NCBI RefSeq assembly: GCF_001949145.1
Contig: NW_019091369.1
Span: 4,283,638-4,347,637 of the forward strand
From: Acanthaster planci
Lineage: Eukaryota > Echinodermata > Asteroidea > Valvatida > Acanthasteridae
Direction of reading: 5' to 3'
DNA: 64,000 nt
Positions within the stretch are counted from its first letter, which is position 1. Every line of letters begins with the position of its first letter. The translations under genes were made by a program, and so were the position numbers. Below the pieces are notes generated by a model, which saw nothing but the letters and a program-made list of their open reading frames with translations, was not told where the DNA came from and made no database searches. This document shows, piece after piece, positions 13,581 to 41,733 of the stretch.

Positions 13581-15474
13581 TTTGTCTTGTAGCCCGAAAA
13601 AAGATTGATCTTGAAAAGTTCGTCAGCGGAATACAGCTGCAGCAAACAATTCACAGGATAGTTCAAATATTCAGCTTACTTTCTCCTATAAAATGTTTTT
13701 TACACTTGAAGTAATGTTGAAGAATTCCTCTGTAGTAGAGGGCCAACTAGACGAGGATTTGGAATCACTTTTATGCAGCTTTTTCCGATAGTGCGTAGCT
13801 GTTATCTCACTTTCTGGTAGCCAAGGTAAAGTTCAGCTACTGATCTAACCCACCGAAACGCTGAACCGATACACGATACAATTTTTTTTTTACCTTTCAA
13901 AATCCAATGGTCACTGAGTGCTTGTCACCATGCTCTTAAGTCATATCAATTATACATTAATCCTGTTTGGAGTCTACTTGCCGCTTGCTTCTCCTCCAAT
14001 AGATTTGCATCACGCTGTTCCCTCCCTATAAGTTATTACAGAGCTAGTCTTGCCTTCTAGGTACCAGGTTGGGAAGCGGTACTCGTGCACCGGTGGCACA
14101 GAAAAGACAGGGTGTTAGCAACGAGGCTCACAGCTTTACAGTGCAAGAAACACTGCAATTGTGAACTATCTGAACTGCGAAGTGAAGAGCGATTGGCTGT
14201 ATGAGCAGGTGTATGCTGGGTGGCTAGCTGGCTACAATCATTGCGTAGATTGGGCAAGGTTTTATTGCGGCACCTTGGGCACGTACGGCGAACAGCGCAG
14301 TGGCACGATCAGTTTGACTTTGTCGCAAGGGGGCAGTGTTTGCACTTAGTGCACCGGGGCGCTGCAATACCATTTCGATGTGAATTATTTTGGTAATGGG
14401 CTGTCATTTGTGAAGCTGTATTTGATCGCATAAAAGGAAAACTCGGTGATCTTGGTTCGGTCCTAGTCGAACAAAAAGATACGGAAAACGAAATGACAAT
14501 GAATGGCCAACAGATGCCGCTATTTATCATGATTAAAGAAGAGCTCAAAAGTTTCGTTTGATGGGGGTGAGGTTCAAAGTTATTTTTATGACACAAAGCT
14601 AAGACACAAACACCTCGTAATGAAACAAAAGGCTGGAAAATAATAATGTAATTTTTTTTTAATTCAACCGGCGAGCGACACAGAAATGGACCACTTTAGC
14701 ACAGACCTACACGCAAAACCAATTCCAGGGGGTGTTAGCACCATAGACTTTAACATCTGAGATTCTTGGGTACTCTTGTTTTATCCATGTTTAATTGTTA
14801 CATGAGGATCCATTTGTTCGTTGCCCATGATGGTTAGAAGTAGAAGAAAAAATGTCTATTTCTGGGATTTTACACACCCGTGATTGCCGGTCAACAAAAG
14901 GCTTCAAATCTGTTTGACAACTTGACTCTATTTATATGCTAATGTTGATTTACCTTAGGAGAAAGCAAATGTGTCTTTGTTAGTTTAAATTATTACGCCT
15001 GTTGACTTACGTTTCACTCACAGTGTGGTCAGTCATGACTCTCAGGCGTGTTCATTAATATGAGGTGATCCAAAACTGTCTTGCAGGCTGTGTATGACTC
15101 TCTTATAGACTGTCTAACATACAATGTCGTCTTGTGCTAATGTCTAGATACCCTGCTATTTGACCTGTGTACAAATAGGATAAACACTCATGGTCATAAA
15201 ATTATGACCTAAAGTATACGGCAACAGATACGAATCTGTCGATATTCTCGTAGAATATTCATTTCTACAACCGAAAGGAATCATTGACGCAGAGCAGTTG
15301 AGATATCCTCTTGGGAATAAACTGATAGGCCATACATTCCAGTCTTCGATGTTCTCCTTGACTCTCTGTGACGGAAAAGGGACACTCAACAACGAAGTAA
15401 TATCCTTTGGAAGATATCGGCTGTAAATCAGGCCTCAAGTCAAGTGTGTGGCCTGAAAACTGAACAATGCCATT
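13581..15474. other. Head-to-head intergenic region between the GPCR and the GT92 gene
   Basis: About 1.9 kb separates the two divergent start codons. It should contain both 5' UTRs and promoters. I see T-tracts (for example near 13881 and 14650) but no convincing TATA box, RNA gene or coding exon. Open frames at 14057-14596 lack recognisable motifs. Confidence 0.4.
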
Positions 15475-16785
15475 ATGCCAACTCATTCATTCAGACGATC
15501 ACTTGAAATGTTTTCCTCTATGATTCTGATCTTTCAAATGTTTGCTGTTTTCTACTATACAATTCAGACGGAGACAAGGAACTTATGGAGGAAAGAGAGA
15601 AATGGTAGCGACTCTAGTCCACGACTTTATGATCCAAGCTGTTACCTGGAGTTAAAACTCGAGAAGTCTAGCATGCCCATCATCCATTCCGTCTTCGCGG
15701 ATCCAATCAGTCACGAAGTGGTGGCTGTAGGAGTTCGGTTTTGGTTCGAAAATTGGCACGAGGACTCATTCTTCTGCGAGTTTCGTGGACCCAAGGGAAG
15801 GGTGTTGATTCGAGTTGCCGACCCCATCCTCAAAGACTACCAAAGATTTGGGGCTAGAGCCCAGTACGTCTTTGTTTTAACTTGCCCAGTGCCTGAACCT
15901 CTGTACGGGATGCAGAAGTTAACCCTTGCGCTCAGACGAGCCTCCAACACCAGTTTAGCGTACGAGAACATAACTGTGTGTCATTCGCAACCGCGTGAGG
16001 GAAAGAAGCGATTTCTCTCCATGTGTACGATGCTGAAAGACATGGACGTTGCTGTGCCTAAATGGTTGGATTATCACCGGTACCTAGGGGTTGAACATGT
16101 CTACATATATGACAACTCCAATACTTCTACCCTTCACCAGACCGTTCGTCAATACGTTGACAGTGGATTTCTCACCATCATCCCATGGGCTCACGCCTAC
16201 TCGCCCGGTAAGACATATCTGGAAGTTCAAATAGCCCACGAGAATGATTGTTTATGGCGGAATCGCCACTGGGCTGACTGGATGATCAAAATTGACGTAG
16301 ATGAGTTCTTACAACCCATGGATCCATCTGTGCCCTTAATTACTGATATCCTGCGAAAGTATAACGAATTCATGAAGTCCATTGGATCACTAAGGGTTCA
16401 GAATTGGTTTTTCTGTCGAGGATGGAACCAAACGAGGATCTCCAATCAGACGCAGCATCATCACGAGAGTGTCTTCGAGCGGAATCAGTTCCGGAGCCGA
16501 AAGCCGACGCCAGTCAATACAGGTCGAGACAAGGCTGTCGTTAGACCCATTAATGTCCACTTTTTCAAAATTCATGGTGTGAAACTGGGTGGTGATACCA
16601 TCACATTGTCACCTCAGACTGAGATGAGGATGGTTCATTACAGAGGGGACAATCGACTACACTCGGGGTTCCGCTGCTCTGATAAGCAGCCGACAAAAGA
16701 CAGTAGTATGTGTCGACTGTGGGCGAAAATGCAGGGGTTTGAAATGACCGGTCATCAGAGGGCCATGGAGTTGAATTGCCTCTGA
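15475..16785 (+). CDS. Glycosyltransferase family 92 (DUF23) type II membrane protein
   Basis: Single-exon gene of 436 residues. A hydrophobic signal-anchor lies at about 12-30, followed by a Golgi-lumen stem and a catalytic domain. GT92 enzymes transfer galactose or related sugars onto glycans; C. elegans GALT-1 is the characterised example. The family signature is clear: KRFLSMCTMLKDMD near 178-191, PKWLDYHRYLGVEHVYIYDN at about 195-213, and the metal/nucleotide-sugar-binding DVDEF at 274-278. Late conserved elements include KIHGVK and MVHYRG. Several N-glycosylation sequons are present (near 43, 158, 165 and 296). The chosen ATG precedes the signal-anchor directly; an internal Met at 12 would still keep it. 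Donor and acceptor sugars cannot be inferred. The lack of introns contrasts with its neighbours and suggests an old retrocopy or an intronless subfamily. Confidence 0.85.
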   Translation: MPTHSFRRSLEMFSSMILIFQMFAVFYYTIQTETRNLWRKERNGSDSSPRLYDPSCYLELKLEKSSMPIIHSVFADPISHEVVAVGVRFWFENWHEDSFFCEFRGPKGRVLIRVADPILKDYQRFGARAQYVFVLTCPVPEPLYGMQKLTLALRRASNTSLAYENITVCHSQPREGKKRFLSMCTMLKDMDVAVPKWLDYHRYLGVEHVYIYDNSNTSTLHQTVRQYVDSGFLTIIPWAHAYSPGKTYLEVQIAHENDCLWRNRHWADWMIKIDVDEFLQPMDPSVPLITDILRKYNEFMKSIGSLRVQNWFFCRGWNQTRISNQTQHHHESVFERNQFRSRKPTPVNTGRDKAVVRPINVHFFKIHGVKLGGDTITLSPQTEMRMVHYRGDNRLHSGFRCSDKQPTKDSSMCRLWAKMQGFEMTGHQRAMELNCL

Positions 16786-18579
16786 ACTAAACATCTGAAT
16801 TGCCTCTGGTGTTCTATTTGACAGAGACGATAAAACTACATGTGTTTTGCTGATGAAAAGACGAAAGACTCACTCCCTTCTCCTCCGAAAACTCATCAGG
16901 ATCCCCCTCATTGATAGTGTACATGTGCATGGATACCTTTTTAGGTACATGTACATGTAAACTAGAAACGTAATTCACAACCTATGTATCAATGGCTCCC
17001 CAACTTCATGTCAAATGTCGGATGCTATTGTGGATTAACTCAGCATAAATGCCAACGAACATTTCATCACAAATGAGACAGACAAAAAGCAGAAGTTAGT
17101 TTAACGTTCAGATGAATTTCGGGAAAAAATGTATATACGACTTTACACCAAGTCATTCCAACGAGAGTAAATCAAGTTTATCAGATCGAATATGCACAGC
17201 CTGAGAACAACGGTTGAAGTGATAAAAGGGTAATTCTGTGAACGTGTAAACATTTATTTAAATCCGTTCCTTCTCATAAGATCATACAAATTACAATCAA
17301 CGTACAAAAGTACAAATAACTGTATGGGTATAAAACTAATCGCCATGCGTGGATGACTGGGAAAAAGCACAAGCAAAATGCCCCAAGATTTTAAATGAGA
17401 CTTCTATGCAAACCAACACGCATTACTGTGTGTGTTGTCTTCATATGCCGCTAAAACCACATTAACAAATCCGGCATTTCAATTATGAATTCCCCTGCTT
17501 TCCTCTGCAGTGGTGTACTGGAATAGAACGTCACAACGTCTCAAAGGAATCGGCAATGACCACCTGGAGTGTTAAGTAACTATAGCAAACATTCGATGAC
17601 ACATTGATAGCAGAGCAGATACCAGATTGTCTGTAGCATGGAGAAGCACTTGCAACAAGACGTTTGTAAAGGTCCATACATGTGTTTGATGTAGAACTAA
17701 GACTGACAGAAGGATGTTATTCCTGATCTTGAAGAGCCGTCATCTTACTTCACTGATGCAAAACTTATACCGATGCTCGTTTATTTCCAACAGATAAGGA
17801 TATCATTTATAAAGAAAAGAATAAACATTTGAAGATAATCAGGTTAAAAGTAGTGCAAAAACTTCGAAAAATGGTACTAGAAAATACTCAACAGACCTGG
17901 GTAGTGGGAAAGTATCAGTTGGCTCAACTAAAAATGGTGCATTGGTGCCAAAATATGAGAAAGACGGATCTCCTGCTGACGACATCGAACCCAGTTACAT
18001 GTACATGTCTATCAATTTATGTCATCTCAATTAATAAACATAGCACTTTACAATCCAATTGAAAATCATCTAGATTACTTTTACTCTTATTATTTCTAAG
18101 CACCTTCTCCAATGTCCTTCAAACAAAAAACAAACCGACAAATGAAAGAAAACAAAGACAATCAAGTCTGCCAGCTTAGAAGCTGGTGACTCAAAGCAAC
18201 ATCTTGGATAGGGACACAGAGTTCAAAGATCAATCAAATTCAAAAATAAAAGAACAGTCAGAGAAAGAAAAACCACAGCATAAGACGTGAACAGTGTTTG
18301 ATTTAGGGTGAAATTAATCTTTAAAAAAAAACATGCATCTGGTAACATTGAAGTTTTTCCAGTGTGTACTTGGAGCAGAGCTAGAAAAAAATTGACATTT
18401 TGACTTCAAAAACAAACACTGGTCAATTCTGAACACTTGGGCAAATTACAGCAAATTGTCCAAATATAGAGAAAAAGAAGCAAAGAAAGGTCTTTCTCTT
18501 CATCTTACAAGTCCCTCAAGTTACATAATCATTGCCTGTCTTAACCCTGTAACTCACTGACGTCAAGGTAAGGGAGGTG
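16786..18579. other. Tail-to-tail region between the GT92 gene and BRWD3
   Basis: No coding exon recognised. It should hold the 3' UTR of the GT92 gene (left part) and that of the BRWD gene (right part, minus strand). A GTACATGTAC-type palindrome cluster occurs near 16918-16960 and again near 17998. AATAAA hexamers on each strand (plus near 17820, minus near 17253) are candidate poly(A) signals of unproven use. Confidence 0.4.
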
Positions 18580-33371
<14,792 letters not shown>

Positions 33372-34830
33372 AACTGAAAATTGCAGTCTATTCACAGATA
33401 TGAGTATTTCTGCTTTGTTCGTCTGCTATAAATGTCCAAAAACCACAGTTATTTCTAGTAGAATTCCAGAACCGCAGATATGAGCCATCAGAACCCGATG
33501 CGCTACAATGGACACGAGCTGTGCTTCGGCTCCTCCGCGATAAATAGTACGAAGTCATACAAGAAAAAAAACATTCTATGGAAGCAAAACTAGCGGATCT
33601 ATATAGGAAAAGAATTATTATAAATATTTACTTAACATACGATTACCTTAAGGTGGACATTTATTAGTTCTTTCCAAATAGATTGGTCAATGACCTTGGC
33701 TTGGGAAATTGTATCCTTCCGCCTCATACCATTTCCGAATTGACCTTTGACATCAACATGTTCGTTCCCTTCGTAGAAATGAAACTGTTTTATGATTAAG
33801 TACAAGGATACACGAAACAGTCGAGGATGTAAAATATAGTTGCATCATACTTGTGCAGCTGGTGGCTGGAATGTTGAGTTGGGAACAGGTAAAATGTTTA
33901 GTGTTTTTCGCGTGTGAAATTATATTCATTTTCGATAAAAGATGTGGAATCCAGCTCAGCATAGATTACAAGCTTGATAGATAAAAAGGTTGGAGGTAAC
34001 GGTTGTAGTATGCAGGTATGAGCTGTCCAACCTAGTTTCGCATGGTACGCGACGACGCAGTCATCGCGTATCGACATGTGTACTACTACTGCCATAGTAC
34101 TGGGCCTAGGCCGACATGGCCGAGGCCTACGTTCTGCTCTCCGACATGTCCGAAACAGCTCAAGGGAATTTGTTTCTTTTTTCAAAATTTCCCAGTACCA
34201 GTTTTGAATCCTTCAGGGACTGTATGCTTTAGAAAAGAGTTCCATATACGGACGCCGCTGGACTTCTTGTGCACAAACCCTTTGTGAGACTGGTCGGAAA
34301 ATTCTGAGAAAACGACTTGTTTCTTTCCTTTTATAAATTGTACTTTTCTGGACATGTTTTTGCTTTTTGACAGCAGATAGGTCACTATGGTGTGGTGTCT
34401 GTATATGGAACTCTTCCATGCTTTGTTTGAAGCAGTTTTTAAAAGTTTGATTTGATTTGTGGGTTTGACATTCCAATCCCGGAAACAATGATTGTGAAAA
34501 TGAACTGGATCATATGGAAGTTGTGTTCTTAAATAAACTTATTCCTACGTGGTTTGATGATGATGGTGAGACCGTAGCAGGAAAGAGTTCCATTTGACAC
34601 CTTAGGCTCTGCACAAACCCAAGAGACGGCTGAAAATTTTCAAGTGATTTGTAAAGAAATGCTTCAATAAATTGCTAAATTTGACTCTTGGACATTTTAT
34701 CACTTTTTGTTTGATAAGATCATTTCTTTTGTACATACATTTGGGTGTGCATGCAGGTACCATTTACTGTATTCATTGGTATCTGTTTTGTCATTTGGTT
34801 TTTCTCAGTGCTTACTCAAAAGCAGAAACC
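33372..34830. promoter_or_regulatory. Divergent promoter region between BRWD3 and DHDDS
   Basis: About 1.46 kb lies between the two start codons. It must include both 5' UTRs, at least one 5' intron of DHDDS (the ATG exon has a TTTTTCTCAG acceptor 22 bases upstream) and the promoters. I see no TATA box and no recognisable coding exon. A CG-containing, GC-richer patch is present around 33480-33545, next to the BRWD3 start, which suits a housekeeping promoter; this is inference from composition. Confidence 0.4.
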
Positions 34831-37794
34831 ATGACAACAACAGTTGATTCAGAATGGTTTCCAGAGGAGAAATACCGAGTTCAGAAAACATGGCTTCAGA
34901 GTTTCTGCACAAGGGTGTTGAAGACAGGGCCAGTTCCAAAACACATTGCTTTCATCATGGATGGCAACAGACGATTTGCCAAGAAGGCATCAGTTGAGAA
35001 GGCTGAAGGACATAGGAGAGGTTTTGATAAAATGGCTGAGGTAATGTAGACAGTGAAGATTAGTGTTAAGAGAATAAGTATTCGGACTTTCTTGAAACTT
35101 ATGTACATGTAAACTTTAAATTGGAGGATTAACATAATTATTTTATGCATTATTAAAACCCTCAACAAGTTTGTCATTCTAATTCAAAATAATTGATTCT
35201 GCCACTGTAAGTACAACATGGCGTCCATCCTAAAATTTAACCAAAATTAATTCTTTGACTCTCATAACCAAAATTACACATGTCATTGGAAGTTTTGATG
35301 TTTTTGTTGAAGGCCGCAAAGAAGTGAACATTAAACTCAGTGAAAAGTACAAACTACAATAAATCTACAGTAAACTTATGGTTTTAGTTGGAATGAACTA
35401 AACAAACCTTATTCACTTGGAAGCCATCTTTGATCTTGTTCTCCAGATCTGTCATATTTAATGTAATATTATAAAGGGTTGTGCCAGTTTAATTTGCGTT
35501 CCAAGCCTCACTTTCTGTTTTTTAAATGTTGCTTAAAAAATATGTAGATGTAATATATCACATATTTTTAACTTACTCTAAATGTAAACTGGCTTTAAAC
35601 TACATGTGTTTCAAAATATTATTTCATAGCCGTTATTTTCTCTCTTTGGTTCCCAAAATGAAATTTAACATCACTACGATTCAAGATGGCTGATGTGAAT
35701 AGAGCCCATTCTGTCCCTAGCCATAAATCCATTGTTTTATTGTCATTATTTAGCTACGACTTTGCAAGGGAAGCTCATCTTTTGAATGTGCATAAAAATT
35801 TGTCGTCCTTTTTGATTTTCATCAGATGCTGCAGTGGTGTCTGGACTTGGATATTAAGGAGGTTACTGTGTATGCCTTCAGTACTGAGAATTTCAAACGA
35901 TCAAGGGAGGAAGTGAATGGGTTGATGGAACTAGCAAGACAGAAATTTGCACGGTTACTTCAAGAAAAGTTAGAGATTTTAATTTTTTGAAATGTTAGGC
36001 TGGAATGCTTTACACTTATTTATTTTTAAAAATCACTGCTAAATTATTGATTTGTGTCGGCTTTTACACCTGTCTGGTGTTAATAACGTCTAAGATTTTA
36101 GGCGTTGTTATTTACATTGCTTGCTCTTGGATGTGTTTTCGTTCACTTCACCCAGAGAGCAACTGATGAAACATGGAGTTTGTATACGAGTCTTGGGAGA
36201 ACTTCATTTACTACCTAAAGATGTGCAAGAGGCAGTGGCAGAGGCTATGTACTTCTCACGCAATAACACAAAGTAGGTTTGTTGTGCTTAAATGATTTGA
36301 GTTGTTACTGAAACCTTTGTACAGCAAACTAAATAATTCAAAACAAATGAAAATGGGAGGTTTAGATTATCTTATTTAATTCTGTTGTATTTTCCACAGT
36401 GCCATATTAAATGTGTGTTTAGCTTATACATCAAGAAATGAAATAACCAATGCAATGAAGGAAATGGCGGTTGGAGTGGAAGAAGGATTTCTGAGACCAA
36501 GGTAAGATCCTATGAAATTGGAAAAGGCTCTTAAATCTCAAAAACCTCAAATATTTTGGAGTAATGAGCAAATTTGTGGCTAGATCAAACTGTTTGGGCT
36601 GACTGAAATATTCACAGGTTCTACATTTTGATGTTATGTGTTTTACAACTAGAACTGTTCTTTGAATGATTTTAATTTAGCTTTGTTACAGGAACTGCCT
36701 TCATTCAGTAATGCAAACCTGAATCTCACTCAGCCTTCTTGAGTCATTATAATCACATGACCCATCAGCGTCTAATAGACTCTTGCGTACCTTAGAGTCA
36801 ACTTTGACTTGATGTCAAATTTGAATCCAGAGTCTTCAATGTCATCTTTCATTCCATGTCAGTGACATTTCAGAAGAGCTTTTAGAGAGATGTCTTTACA
36901 CTAGTCACTCTCCTGACCCAGACCTACTTGTCAGGACCTCAGGAGAAGTCAGACTCAGTGATTTCCTCTTGTGGCAGGTAAGCAAAGTTGATTATGGTGA
37001 ACTTCATTGTTTCTTACAAACGTTCTTAATATATGCCATCAGTTTTTAGCTTTATAGTTATGTAACTCAACTTGGGTGGACAAAACAGGGCAGGAGTACT
37101 GTCGAGTGACGTGTGAATCATTTGAAGATATAGCAACACTTTGGTTACTTTTTTCTCGATTTTGACACAGAGCAACTATTCTGTCCTGTCATTTGTTGAT
37201 GTACTGTGGCCAGAGTTCACCATTTGGCATTTCTACTCAGCAGTTCTTCATTATCAAAGAAATCATGCCTCAGTTACAGTGAGTGAAATCATCTTTATTA
37301 TTAGCATTGATTATGCACATATAATATTGAATAAATTGTTTTATAATTATTGCAACCATGTACAGCCCCTCCCTAATCCAAATCAGTTTTTTCTGGTAGT
37401 ACATGTTCTTAGTATGCAGAATGTATAATGTCTAACATCACCTGTCAAATACAGTACATGTAATTGCATAAATCTCCAGAGTAGCTACTGTCCCCTCTGA
37501 TGACCTTTGACCTTTTAGGCAGCAAGAGAAGCAAATAAACAAGATCAGGCTGAGAGACAGCAAAGGTGTGATCTGACCTGTGCAGTGCGGGAGCTGGAAA
37601 CAAGACGAGAGCAGAATCAGGAAACATCAACAAACATGCAGGAAAAACTCAAACAGTACACTCAAGAAAGACAAGCCAGGATAACCAAATTCCTGGCTCA
37701 TCTGGAAAGAAAGAGGGCAGAAAATATAAATTGTCTTCTTCCAGAAGCTTCTGACAGAGAAAGGCCTGTAACTAAACTTGTACCAACATGTTGA
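34831..37794 (+). CDS. DHDDS: Dehydrodolichyl diphosphate synthase catalytic subunit
   Basis: cis-Prenyltransferase that elongates farnesyl diphosphate with isopentenyl diphosphate to make the dolichol precursor, at the ER with the NUS1 (NgBR) subunit. Seven coding exons join in frame: 34831-35040, 35826-35968, 36156-36272, 36400-36501, 36863-36977, 37171-37278, 37519-37794, giving 356 residues (human 333). Visible motifs: [16 protein letters not shown] with the catalytic Asp, the substrate motif [45 protein letters not shown], and [20 protein letters not shown]. As in animal DHDDS, no C-terminal RxG motif is seen; NUS1 supplies it. The C-terminal exon encodes a charged coiled-coil tail rich in Gln, Glu and Arg that is a little longer than in human. 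The start MTTTVDSEW follows a spliced 5' UTR acceptor. Confidence is high; exon ends are by eye. Confidence 0.95.
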
Positions 37795-39421
37795 AAGCTA
37801 AGTAGGCGCAGATGTTAATTTTAGGTAAGATTGTAGGCTCATTTTTGTTGCATATTGAACCATGTGTAAGGATCCTGTCATCTCTGATTACAGCATAAAA
37901 GCCTACATTTCATTTCACTTATTTAGTTTGCAGGATTAAAACACAAACAATTTACAAATGTAAGAGATACAAAATATACGCTCAAAAATATATATCTAGT
38001 TAAGAATCTACACCAAAAAACCCCAAAAACCACACAAAATACAGTAACAGACAAACTTACAAACAACAGCACAAGCGACAACACCATATCCACTCAAACA
38101 CAAAACACTTGTAACACCCCTGCAGGATTGCAAAAAAGCAAACTTAATTACTATCGAGTTGCTCTCCTGCTGCTGCTACAAAAAGACCGAAAAAACCAAC
38201 AAAAAGGACAGCAGACAGAAAAACAGGAAATGAACAAACACAACGTTATCAAATCACCAAGAAAAACAAAACCACAACGAACAAACAAACCAACAAACAC
38301 CCCAACGAACGAACGAACATTTCATTCCTGACGTTTCTATTCATGGTTTGTTTCTCAGGGGAAAAGTAAATGCCAGCTTCTGATCCTTTCGGGAAAAAGA
38401 AATCTCAGATGAATTTCAGATGCTGTTGGTCCGGTGCTTCAGGTTTGTTCCCCTTTGCAGTGGATAAAACGTATATGTACCCAAAGTTAAAATTGGAAGT
38501 GTTTAGTGTAATATGAAAAAATAAGACCAACTCTTCACCCTTAGAATACCTTTAATACAAGCATAAAGTGTAATTTTGTACAAAAACCAAACACACAACA
38601 GTACATGTTAGAACATGTTAATGTTTGAAACATACTGTACATATTATGCCCTGATAACTTAATGAAATGCAGAATGTTTTGATTATTCTGTCGTTAATTT
38701 CAGCAGTGAAATTTCTTGCTCTAAAATGCTTTAAATTTGCAGCAGCTTATGGTAATGTTGATAACAGGTATCTTTGAAGTCTATTTGTTAAAAATCTGGC
38801 CTATTTGTTTATTTAACATATTGTACAAAAGAGAGGAATTCATATAACACTAAAAAGTCATAACTTTCAGGATTAGAAAGTTCTTTTTTATTTTAGTCAG
38901 ACCTACATTTTCATTTGAAAATGATCGTGTTTACATTTTAATAACATTGACAAATGTAAATAAAAGTGATTGTAGAGAAAGTTGGTATCTGAGACGTCAT
39001 GCGTGTTACTGTGAACTTGTCCTAACATAAAAATCTGAAATTTGATAATGCGCCTACGTCCTGTGTTTTGAGCTAGCGGCGTGTTGTCTTCACTTTCCAA
39101 CCACGACCACTATTGATTCAAGAATGTGCCCACTCCGTATTCTAGTAGTTCATGAATAATTCATAACTCTCTGCTGCCGCGTGAGTAATATTGATCGTCA
39201 TAATTACAGGTGCCCCTGTAGCTAGGCGTTTTGTATACAGTTGCTGACCCCAGGATAATGTCTTGTTGCCTGTGGGCCTCCGCTCAATTATAACGCATTC
39301 TATAGATGGAATTTGTCGACATGTAAAGCATGGTGCATTTTAGAAGCTGTTGTGAACTCACTGCTACATGTGTTCATGGGACACCGATGTCTGAAACCTG
39401 GATATTTTGGCCTTGCGGGTA
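37795..39421. repeat. Intergenic region with an A/C-rich low-complexity tract
   Basis: Follows the DHDDS stop and leads to the tetraspanin start. The segment 37960-38330 is strikingly A/C-rich (ACAAACAAAC-like units and an AACG tandem near 38305), giving a Lys/Asn/Thr-rich spurious frame on the plus strand. No gene is recognised. The right part should carry the tetraspanin 5' UTR and promoter. Confidence 0.45.
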
Positions 39422-41295
39422 ATGGAGGGAAGTAAGACGCGAGATGTTATCTGTAGACAGTATTTACTGTTCATTTTGAATTTCCTCGTTTGGGTAAGTG
39501 TGAGGACTTTCTGGATTTTAGCAGAACCGACATTTTTGAAAGGTTTTCCCAATAACAAAATTGGACACGATACGTGAACAATCCATTGATGGAAAATTTG
39601 TCACATTAAAAAATTGGTATTTTGGCTCTAGGAAATACAATTTTGTTGAAATAGATGAATAACATTATGATCTCAGTACATTTAAAAAAAACTACACTCT
39701 TTGTTTAATGCTGTTCAGTCGCATCAAAATGTTGTTCCTTCTCCAATAGTTAACCGGAAGCACTTTGATGGCCGTCGGCATCTGGGCTAAAGTGACTAAA
39801 GGCGGTTTTGATGACCTGTCCACGTTAGACACAGACCCTACGACGTACATCATCATTAGTGGATGTATTCTCTTTTTTGTCTCGGGCTTTGGTTGCGTAG
39901 GCGCGCTGAGGCAGAATTTGTGTCTGCTGTATGCCGTGAGTTCAAATAAGTTTGAAAATTCCACTGGTACGAAAAATAGGCAGGTTACTAAAAGTCAGAG
40001 CACATACGCATTTATGGCAAACCCTTAAGACGAAGAAAACCAGAAGGATTAAAAGACACGCAACTTCCACCGCATAGCCTCTTCCTCACTGCGTGTTTCA
40101 CTTTCCTGTTTAACATGTAAGAAAAGGCGACGCTTTTACACTTTCACTGTCTAAAAGGTCAACATATAAATTTTGAAACGATGAATTACATACCTAGTTT
40201 TTTAAAATTAAGTTTGAACAACAAACGTTTTGACGTGACACAATCTAAGAACCCCCTTTAATCCTCAGGCTGTTCGTTCACCGTAATTCCATGTTTACCT
40301 TGACAGCACTGTGCCTCACTAGCTGTTCTCATCATTCTGCAATTTGTGGGAGGCATCCTCGTATTGCTACTGCAGGAAACGGTTGTTGATTCTGCTCTCC
40401 GTTTCTTTGAGAAAGCAGTAGTTCGTTACCGTGACGACCCAGACTTACAAGATGCCGTCGATTATATTCAGGCCGAGGCAAGTTACCCATATAAATTGTA
40501 ATGTATTTAAGTAAAATAACAATCGTTATTTTACCTCAAGAAGGGCAGACAAAACTTTGAATCTCTTCCGTTTTTTTCAGTTTCGATGCTGCGGAGCAGC
40601 AAGTTACGCGGATTGGCAGATGAACGTGTATTTTAACTGCTCTTCACCCGGACGAGAGGCGTGTGGTGTCCCGTTCTCCTGTTGCATTGATATGGCCATG
40701 AACTATCAGTGCGGCTTGGACGTTAGAACCAAAACGGTAAGCCATTCAAAATCAGCTCCCGAGTGTATCTGCGACGAGCACTCAAAAAATTGCAGACAGT
40801 TTGCTTAGTTATCCATATATTCCCTAATTAGCGTTTTCACGTTGACCCTTATTTCTGAATCCAGAAATACGAGATCTTTTCAACGATTTACATCCACGGC
40901 TGCATCGATTCCTTTGTTCTGTGGATGATGGATAATATTCTTCTCCTTGGACTTCTGGTATTCGCGTCTTTATTTTTGCAGGTAAGGAGAGACAGAGAGA
41001 AATGGTTCAATTGTTGCCTCAAGTTTATTACCCCGGGCCAGCCAAAGTCCAGTGACATGCACATTGAAATTTTCATATTTGGAGAGGAATGTGAATATAA
41101 AAACAATGAGAAAATGACACAAAAACGAACGATTCCGAAACCCAGAAAGATCAAATCATGAAATCCTCTAGTTTCATTTTTGTATTATTTCAGATATTTG
41201 CCTTCTTTCTGTCTCACTGGATGATACGAGACGTGAAAACTATTCAACAGTTCTCAAAAGAAGCAGAAACAACACAACAGTTTCCTGCTCGGTAA
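39422..41295 (+). CDS. TspanC8-type tetraspanin (TSPAN5/14/17/33-like)
   Basis: Four-transmembrane scaffold protein; vertebrate TspanC8 members escort ADAM10 out of the ER and tune its shedding activity. Six coding exons: 39422-39493, 39750-39935, 40307-40477, 40581-40736, 40865-40981, 41194-41295, all in phase 0, total 267 residues. TM1 ends in the first part of exon 2 (LTGSTLMAVGIWA), TM2 is YIIISGCILFFVSGFGCVGA, TM3 is SLAVLIILQFVGGILVLLL and TM4 is NILLLGLLVFASLFLQ. The large extracellular loop starts FRCCGAASYADWQMNVYFNC and contains CCG, AC, FSCC, QCG and HGC: eight cysteines, the C8 signature. Intron 3 seems to use a GC donor (GAG|GCAAGT), because only that join gives the conserved E-FRCCG. 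Which C8 paralogue it represents cannot be told. Confidence 0.9.
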
Positions 41296-41733
41296 AAAAC
41301 TGACTGCTAACCCACTGTATCCCTGAACATCCGTCATCCAAGAGACTTTGACTGCCTTCAGATTCACCCCTTTTGGCAAAACCCAAGGATATTTTTGCAA
41401 CAACTTTTTGTCAATTTCTGGTTAAGATAAAAAAGAGTTGAAAACAGTACTTTCAATGATTAAATCCGAGCTAAAACCTACAACTTTATCAGTGGCTTTT
41501 CCAATGGCTAGCGCAACATCAGATCCTTAATACTGACTGCCATTGTTTTCAGGCGTGAAATCCTAATGTCCTCGATGGATAGACATGTACAGGTGCACTA
41601 ACATCTAAAACTGACCTACATTGTTATCTAGTACAAAAAAAACCCCGAAACTTCATTACAAATTTGTATTAAGACGGTATCATAAAATTATGTATATGTT
41701 GCTCATTAATGCCCCCCGTGAGTGTCATTACAT

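Noticed and set aside
34672-34830. In-frame extension of DHDDS upstream of MTTTVDSEW
   Set aside because: The extension runs through a polypyrimidine tract and TTTTTCTCAG acceptor, so it is intron; the conserved protein starts after it.
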